Below, in pieces: positions 6,652 through 10,797 of a stretch of DNA of 10,797 nt; position 1 is the first letter of the stretch; the number at the start of each line of letters is the position of its first letter. The stretch covers positions 1-10,797 of the forward strand of contig QKFK01000118.1 in NCBI GenBank assembly GCA_003252195.1, read 5' to 3'. The DNA comes from Rhodospirillales bacterium. Its GTDB lineage: Bacteria; Pseudomonadota; Alphaproteobacteria; QKFK01; SZUA-500. The notes beneath the pieces are model-generated. The model did no database searches. It saw only the letters and a list, made by a program, of their open reading frames with translations, and was not told the DNA's origin. Both the position numbers and the translations under genes were made by a program.

Positions 6652-7644
6652 ATGAGTAGCAAAAAGCTTGTTTATTTAATCATATCTGCGATTATTTTTG
6701 TTATTTGTGCTTACATCTGCATATCTAGTGCACCTCGCTATGAGAAAAGCTCTTACAACTCTCAAAAAGTATACCCATCAATTATTGATGATATTAACAA
6801 CATTTCAGAAATAACCTTCAACACAGGCGTTGAAACATTCTCAATTTTACACGAGCAGGACGATTGGGTAGTTAAAGAGAAAAAGAACTATTTTGCCAAT
6901 GGGGAACGAGTTAGAAGATTACTCTTAGGCATCGCCGAGATGGAATATATTGAGCCTAAAACAAAAAACAAAGAACGCTACTCAGAGATTGGGGTCAACG
7001 ACCCATTAAATGACAAACACAACCGTTCAAGAGAAATTGTTATGAAAGATAAGAATGGCAAAAGCATTGTTAGCTTTATAACTTCTGGTAGCTTGCTTAA
7101 TTTATATAATGTTGGCACTGGTACTTATTTAAGAAAATCAAATGATGAACAATCATGGCTTGTAAAAACTGGCATGGATGCTTCTGGAGACATGGAAAGT
7201 TGGGTACTACAACCAATAATAAATCTATCTCCAAAGCAAATTAAAAATATTAAAATATCATCAAAAAACAAAGTTATTTTAGATGCTTCTAGAGACACCA
7301 CAGAAGAAAATATTATAACAAAAGTTGGCAAACCAGCACAAACAGAGAAAGCCCTGTCTAGCCTATCAAACCTACGTTTTATTGATATTGATAAAAAAGA
7401 AAAAGCAAAGGCTATAATTGAAGGCAAATCACCTGAAACCATAGAAATATCAACTTTCTCTGGCATGATGATTGAGATGGAAATATATAATCTAACCACT
7501 GAGTTTAACCTAATCATCAGCGTTAGCGCCGATAGATTACCAGAGAAGACAGTGACTAACGCAGTAGAGAAACTCAACAAAATATATAATGACTGGATAT
7601 ATACTCTATCTATCAATGATGGCTTAAATTTAACCTCAAAATAA
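6652..7644 (+). CDS. DUF4340-domain protein, fourth member of the ABC cassette
   Basis: This is a 330-residue protein with an N-terminal membrane anchor (about 5-25) and a predicted extracytoplasmic body. DUF4340 features are visible: a strand with W-V-V in DDWVVKEKKNYFANG (70-84), a helix with RVRRLLLGIAEME, then KERYSEIGVNDPL (107-119), and a repeated half with the TYLRKSNDEQSWLV segment (158-171) before MESWVLQ. Proteins of this kind follow gldG-type genes in many Gram-negative genomes, and the domain probably arose by duplication. The biochemical role is not known to me; position and topology suggest a periplasmic partner of the GldG-like protein. The start codon lies one base after the GldG-like stop. 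It ends the tight operon: 99 bases separate it from the kinase gene. Confidence 0.85.
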   Translation: MSSKKLVYLIISAIIFVICAYICISSAPRYEKSSYNSQKVYPSIIDDINNISEITFNTGVETFSILHEQDDWVVKEKKNYFANGERVRRLLLGIAEMEYIEPKTKNKERYSEIGVNDPLNDKHNRSREIVMKDKNGKSIVSFITSGSLLNLYNVGTGTYLRKSNDEQSWLVKTGMDASGDMESWVLQPIINLSPKQIKNIKISSKNKVILDASRDTTEENIITKVGKPAQTEKALSSLSNLRFIDIDKKEKAKAIIEGKSPETIEISTFSGMMIEMEIYNLTTEFNLIISVSADRLPEKTVTNAVEKLNKIYNDWIYTLSINDGLNLTSK

Positions 7645-7678
7645 ACCTAGCCATTTTTATAGAAACTTATAAAAAAGT

Positions 7679-7684
7679 TATAAT
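7679..7684 (+). promoter_or_regulatory. Candidate -10 box (TATAAT) for the histidine kinase gene
   Basis: A consensus TATAAT lies in the 99-base gap after the DUF4340 gene, which would place the transcript start about 50 bases before the GTG start codon. No good -35 box is present at 16-18 bases; the sequence there is TTTATA inside an all-AT inverted repeat (7654-7661 with 7668-7675, loop of 6). Read-through from the ABC operon is equally possible, as no convincing terminator separates them. Confidence 0.35.
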
Positions 7685-7705
7685 GTAAAAATTTGTATTT
7701 TCTGT

Positions 7706-7728
7706 TATCATGTTTTTCTATCATGTTT
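7706..7728 (+). repeat. Two tandem copies of TATCATGTTT before the kinase gene
   Basis: TATCATGTTT occurs at 7706-7715 and again, identical, at 7719-7728, a period of 13 bases. The pair lies in the presumed 5' leader just upstream of the ribosome-binding site (AAGGG 7731-7735). It could be a binding site for a regulator or simply a short duplication. Confidence 0.45.
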
Positions 7729-7730
7729 AC

Positions 7731-7735
7731 AAGGG
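7731..7735 (+). promoter_or_regulatory. Ribosome-binding site that supports the GTG start of the kinase
   Basis: AAGGG sits 8 bases before GTG at 7744. An in-frame TGA at 7738-7740 bars any earlier start. The first ATG (7801) would remove most of the first membrane helix and has no comparable site. Confidence 0.65.
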
Positions 7736-7743
7736 TGTGATAC

Positions 7744-10700
7744 GTGGCTAATAAATTAGGTTTCAAAACTTTACCAACATATTATAAATATGTTGTTTTA
7801 ATGGGCTTTTATGTGTTTTCAGCATCACTTTGCGCAGAATTCACATCTACCTTCGAAGAAAACAACTTTATTTCAATGCAAGCACCTCTAGTGTTTTGCA
7901 TGATATATCTATTTCCACAATATGCTCTTGGTTTAATTACGACCCAAGCAACAATATTGCTTATTAATGCTTTATACACTGGCATTAGTAGCGACACATC
8001 TATGTTCTGTATAAGATTAATTGCCCTGTCATGCACTTATATAATTCTTATACATTTATTTAGAAGCTCACGCCTTAAAAACAGAAAAAGACCTGCGCAC
8101 TTTGCATTAACAGCAACTACATCCGTTTTTATTGCTACTTGTCTAGGATTGTTTTACGCAAGAAGCGTAAATTTAATTTCTGCCTATAATATATTACTAT
8201 CAAATGCTCTGGGAATGGTCATATTATTCCCCCTTATTTCAGAAATTAAGCACAAGATAAACACCAATATATTTGATATAAAAAAGACTAATAAAGAAGT
8301 TAGAAAACATTTGCTATTTATAACATCTGCAATTGTATTTTCTGGAATATATTTTAATTTATTAAAAACAGACGCCTCCATAATATATCTGTACACATAT
8401 CTTTTTATAACTTCTATAGCAATCATATATTACAGATTTAGATACACATCATATACGTTATTTATCGCCACAGTCGCAATATATCATTTCACAGATCCGG
8501 TTATTTTATTTAACAACAAATTATCATTTTTGTTGCTTGGATATATTATATCTATGCAACTAAACAGGAAATATGAAGCTAAGAACAAAAGCGTTGAATT
8601 AGAAGAGATATCTCATCAAATTAAAAATGTTGACGCAAATGAAAATCGCAACAATGTAATTAGATTCTGCCTATACCCAGAAGACTACGACATAGACTAC
8701 ACCGATAACATGCTACAAATTATGGAAATAGAACCAGGCACACGCCTTAATTTCCATCAAATTCTTGATATGATTCACGCTGAAGACCGTGAAATACTCA
8801 TGCACAATGTTAATATGGCAATAACAACTGGCAAAAAAGTTGGTTGCTCTTACAGGGCGATTACAACAACAGGAAAAACCAAAGTTTTTCATGCCACAGG
8901 CACATTTGGCAGAGATAAGAAAACAGGTAAGATGTGCATTGAAGGAGAGGTTGTATATATCCCAGAAATCAGCTATGAGCCCCATATTCACATTGAGGGT
9001 GAAGAGAGCCTGCAATTTATTATTGATAGCTTTATAGATTTAGTAATTATTATAAACAAAGCAGGTCATATTGAGCATATAAACAAAGCCGCGATTAAAC
9101 ACATCGGCAAAGATATATCTGCCATTACTGGCACTAAGCTACACGAGCATTTGTATGGCAAAAGCAGAGAAACTATATCGCAAATCACAGAAGAAGTTTT
9201 ATTAACTGGCCTAAGCGATAAAATTGAAATTTATTCATTTTCTAGATGGCATGAATTTATATTATCTCCTTTAAAAAACACTGACAAACATCTAACTGGA
9301 ATTGTGTTTATTGGTAGAGATAGTACCGAGCGCAAACAATATGCTCAAGTGTTAGACAAGATAACAAGTCAGCTAAAAGAAGCTGAGCGTATTGCCAATA
9401 TTGGTTATTGGGAGTGGGATTATATTAACGATAGAATGTATTGGTCACGCCAAACATATAATATTTTTGGCATTGAGCCTCAAAACATCAACTTAACCAA
9501 AAGCAATATTCTAAAATTAGTCAGTAACCGAGATAAAAAAGGCTTATCAGCATTCTTAGATAGTTTTATCGGAAGCAAAAGTTCTGAGAAAAAAAGATAT
9601 GAATTTAGAATAAATAATCCAGATGGAAAAGAACGCCACTGTATGTTGCGAGTAGAGCATGATATATCATCATACAACCCTCGCTTATTTATAATCATCC
9701 AAGACATTACAGAACTCAAAAAATTCCAGCTTGAATTACTTGAAGCCAAAGAAGTAGCAGAGAAAGCAAATAGAGCAAAAACCGAGTTTTTAGCATCTGC
9801 TAGCCATGATTTAAGGCAACCTCTACAAGCTCTTAATATGTTTGTAGAAGCCCTATCCTATGAAGATTTAAAAGACAACCAGAAAAAACTCCTTGATAAG
9901 ATTGTTTCTTCATCATCAGCGCTTAAAAACCTCTTAGATAACTTGCTTGAAATATCTCAGATAGAAAGTGCCAATATAGAAGTTAAAAAGAATGATTTTG
10001 TAATTGGTTATTTCTTAGAGCAATTATTCCATGAATATCAAGAAACAGCAAAAAACAAGAATCTTGATTGTAAGTTTGTATTCTCATCTGCAGTTGTTAA
10101 CACTGACCCCATTTTATTTGAACGCATAATTAGAAATCTAGTTAGCAACGCAATTAAATACACACCTACTGGTGGCAAGATTCTTCTTGGTTGCAGAGCA
10201 AAAAAAGGCAGCCTAGAAATATATGTTTGTGATACAGGCATTGGCATCGACAAGGAAAAAATAACAACTATTTTTGAAGCATTTAAACAAATCAACAACC
10301 CAGAGAGAAACCTTGAAAATGGTGTGGGGCTTGGGTTATCTATCGTTAGGAAAATTGCTCAAATATTAGAGTTGAATATAAATGTTTCCTCTTCCCCAGA
10401 AAAAGGATCTATATTTAGCGTTGTTTTACCTTACAACGGAGAAAAAGGCTCTAGACCAATGCTTAAAATAGCTCAAAAATCGCTTGATTTGCCAAAAGAA
10501 AAAGGTAAGAGCTCTATTGTTATTGTAGAAGATAACAATGATATTAGAAATGGATTAAAATCAGTACTTGAAAAGCATTATGACAATGTGAATGCCTATC
10601 GTAATGGAATTCAAGCAATTAGAACAGAAACATCTGCCCCATCTATAATGCTAGTTGACTATAGGCTAGAAGATGAAGAAAACGGAATAGATGTTGTAAA

Positions 10701-10797
10701 TGCTATACGCTCCCAGTTTAACACCAATATTCCTGCAATCATAATAACTGGTGAAATGATAGAGACAATTAGAGAAGAAGCAGAAGCAAACTCATGT
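7744..10797 (+). CDS. Hybrid sensor histidine kinase: MASE1-like membrane sensor, three PAS-like regions, HisKA, HATPase, receiver (3' end outside window)
   Basis: The frame is open for 1018 codons to the window edge. Residues 1 to about 276 hold roughly eight to ten membrane helices; an NALGMVILFPL segment near 157-167 resembles the N/D-A-L-G-x-x-x-x-x-P-L motif of MASE1 sensors. PAS-like regions follow at about 302-408, 422-533 and 550-660 (the last starts IANIGYWEWD and ends QDITELKK, typical of PAS_3 with its PAC part). A helical linker leads to HisKA with the phosphoacceptor His688 in SASHDLRQPLQAL, then the ATPase domain: N-box RNLVSN (797-802), G1 DTGIGID (830-836), G2 GVGLGLS (860-866). 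The receiver begins near 923, with acidic pair Glu929-Asp930, phosphoacceptor Asp972 and Thr1002, and is cut before its conserved Lys. A signal sensed by the membrane or PAS parts would drive His to Asp phosphotransfer. No DNA-binding output is visible, so a separate response regulator or phosphotransfer protein is likely. Start evidence: GTG with AAGGG, in-frame stop directly upstream. The MASE1 label is the weakest part. Confidence 0.9.
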   Translation, partial: MANKLGFKTLPTYYKYVVLMGFYVFSASLCAEFTSTFEENNFISMQAPLVFCMIYLFPQYALGLITTQATILLINALYTGISSDTSMFCIRLIALSCTYIILIHLFRSSRLKNRKRPAHFALTATTSVFIATCLGLFYARSVNLISAYNILLSNALGMVILFPLISEIKHKINTNIFDIKKTNKEVRKHLLFITSAIVFSGIYFNLLKTDASIIYLYTYLFITSIAIIYYRFRYTSYTLFIATVAIYHFTDPVILFNNKLSFLLLGYIISMQLNRKYEAKNKSVELEEISHQIKNVDANENRNNVIRFCLYPEDYDIDYTDNMLQIMEIEPGTRLNFHQILDMIHAEDREILMHNVNMAITTGKKVGCSYRAITTTGKTKVFHATGTFGRDKKTGKMCIEGEVVYIPEISYEPHIHIEGEESLQFIIDSFIDLVIIINKAGHIEHINKAAIKHIGKDISAITGTKLHEHLYGKSRETISQITEEVLLTGLSDKIEIYSFSRWHEFILSPLKNTDKHLTGIVFIGRDSTERKQYAQVLDKITSQLKEAERIANIGYWEWDYINDRMYWSRQTYNIFGIEPQNINLTKSNILKLVSNRDKKGLSAFLDSFIGSKSSEKKRYEFRINNPDGKERHCMLRVEHDISSYNPRLFIIIQDITELKKFQLELLEAKEVAEKANRAKTEFLASASHDLRQPLQALNMFVEALSYEDLKDNQKKLLDKIVSSSSALKNLLDNLLEISQIESANIEVKKNDFVIGYFLEQLFHEYQETAKNKNLDCKFVFSSAVVNTDPILFERIIRNLVSNAIKYTPTGGKILLGCRAKKGSLEIYVCDTGIGIDKEKITTIFEAFKQINNPERNLENGVGLGLSIVRKIAQILELNINVSSSPEKGSIFSVVLPYNGEKGSRPMLKIAQKSLDLPKEKGKSSIVIVEDNNDIRNGLKSVLEKHYDNVNAYRNGIQAIRTETSAPSIMLVDYRLEDEENGIDVVNAIRSQFNTNIPAIIITGEMIETIREEAEANSC

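Noticed and set aside
7125..7616. 163-codon open frame on the minus strand inside the DUF4340 gene
   Set aside because: It is fully antisense to a recognisable gene with a good ribosome-binding site, its translation looks like hydrophobic noise, and no start signal precedes it.
7654..7675. Inverted repeat after the DUF4340 gene considered as a terminator
   Set aside because: The stem is all A-T and no T-run follows it on the plus strand, so it is a poor intrinsic terminator.
8840..9037. 65-codon plus-strand open frame inside the kinase
   Set aside because: It lies wholly within the kinase frame region in another phase, has no ribosome-binding site and resembles nothing.
1..10797. CRISPR arrays, tRNA or rRNA genes, insertion sequences, phage or defence genes
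   Set aside because: Scanning both strands by eye showed no regularly spaced repeats, no cloverleaf or rRNA-like segments, and no transposase, integrase or nuclease motifs.

Overview
The window looks like chromosomal DNA of an AT-rich Gram-negative bacterium, most likely an alphaproteobacterium. The case rests on a minus-strand cluster of a DUF2155 protein, MlaD/MCE-domain proteins and an NDUFA12-type complex I accessory subunit, a combination typical of alphaproteobacteria and of mitochondria-related lineages. Base composition and codon use look uniform, and I see no mobile element, CRISPR array, tRNA or rRNA. The order or family cannot be fixed from this window.

Layout: (1) 1-426 holds the last codons of an unidentified plus-strand gene, a clear rho-independent terminator (127-162) and a start-less reading frame that resembles the C-terminal half of a bacterial PH domain (bPH2, YdbT/YdbS type). 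This is probably a gene remnant, and it runs tail-to-tail into the next gene. (2) 423-2797, minus strand, read from right to left: NDUFA12-family protein, two consecutive single-pass MlaD-like proteins, and a secreted DUF2155 protein with a long acidic tail. (3) 2798-2966 is a divergent promoter region with a 9-bp inverted repeat. (4) 2967-7644, plus strand: a tight four-gene operon of a GldA-like ABC ATPase, a GldF-like six-helix permease, a GldG-like auxiliary protein and a DUF4340 protein. (5) 7744 to the right edge, plus strand: a large hybrid histidine kinase (MASE1-like membrane domain, three PAS-like regions, HisKA, HATPase, receiver), cut off inside the receiver domain. It starts at GTG and was assembled by reading the frame directly.

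How the genes fit together: the minus-strand genes concern the cell envelope and respiration. MlaD-type proteins move phospholipid between the membranes, and NDUFA12 belongs to NADH dehydrogenase. The plus-strand operon encodes a complete ABC-2-type machine: ATPase, permease, and two membrane-anchored proteins whose bulk is predicted to be extracytoplasmic. Homologues of its first three parts are needed for gliding in Bacteroidota, but the substrate in proteobacteria is not established. The kinase directly downstream is a plausible but unproven regulator of something nearby. The points most worth a second look are the GldAFG-DUF4340 cassette outside gliding bacteria, the tandem unequal MlaD pair, the kinase architecture with its H-D-L-R-Q phosphoacceptor box, and the PH-domain remnant.
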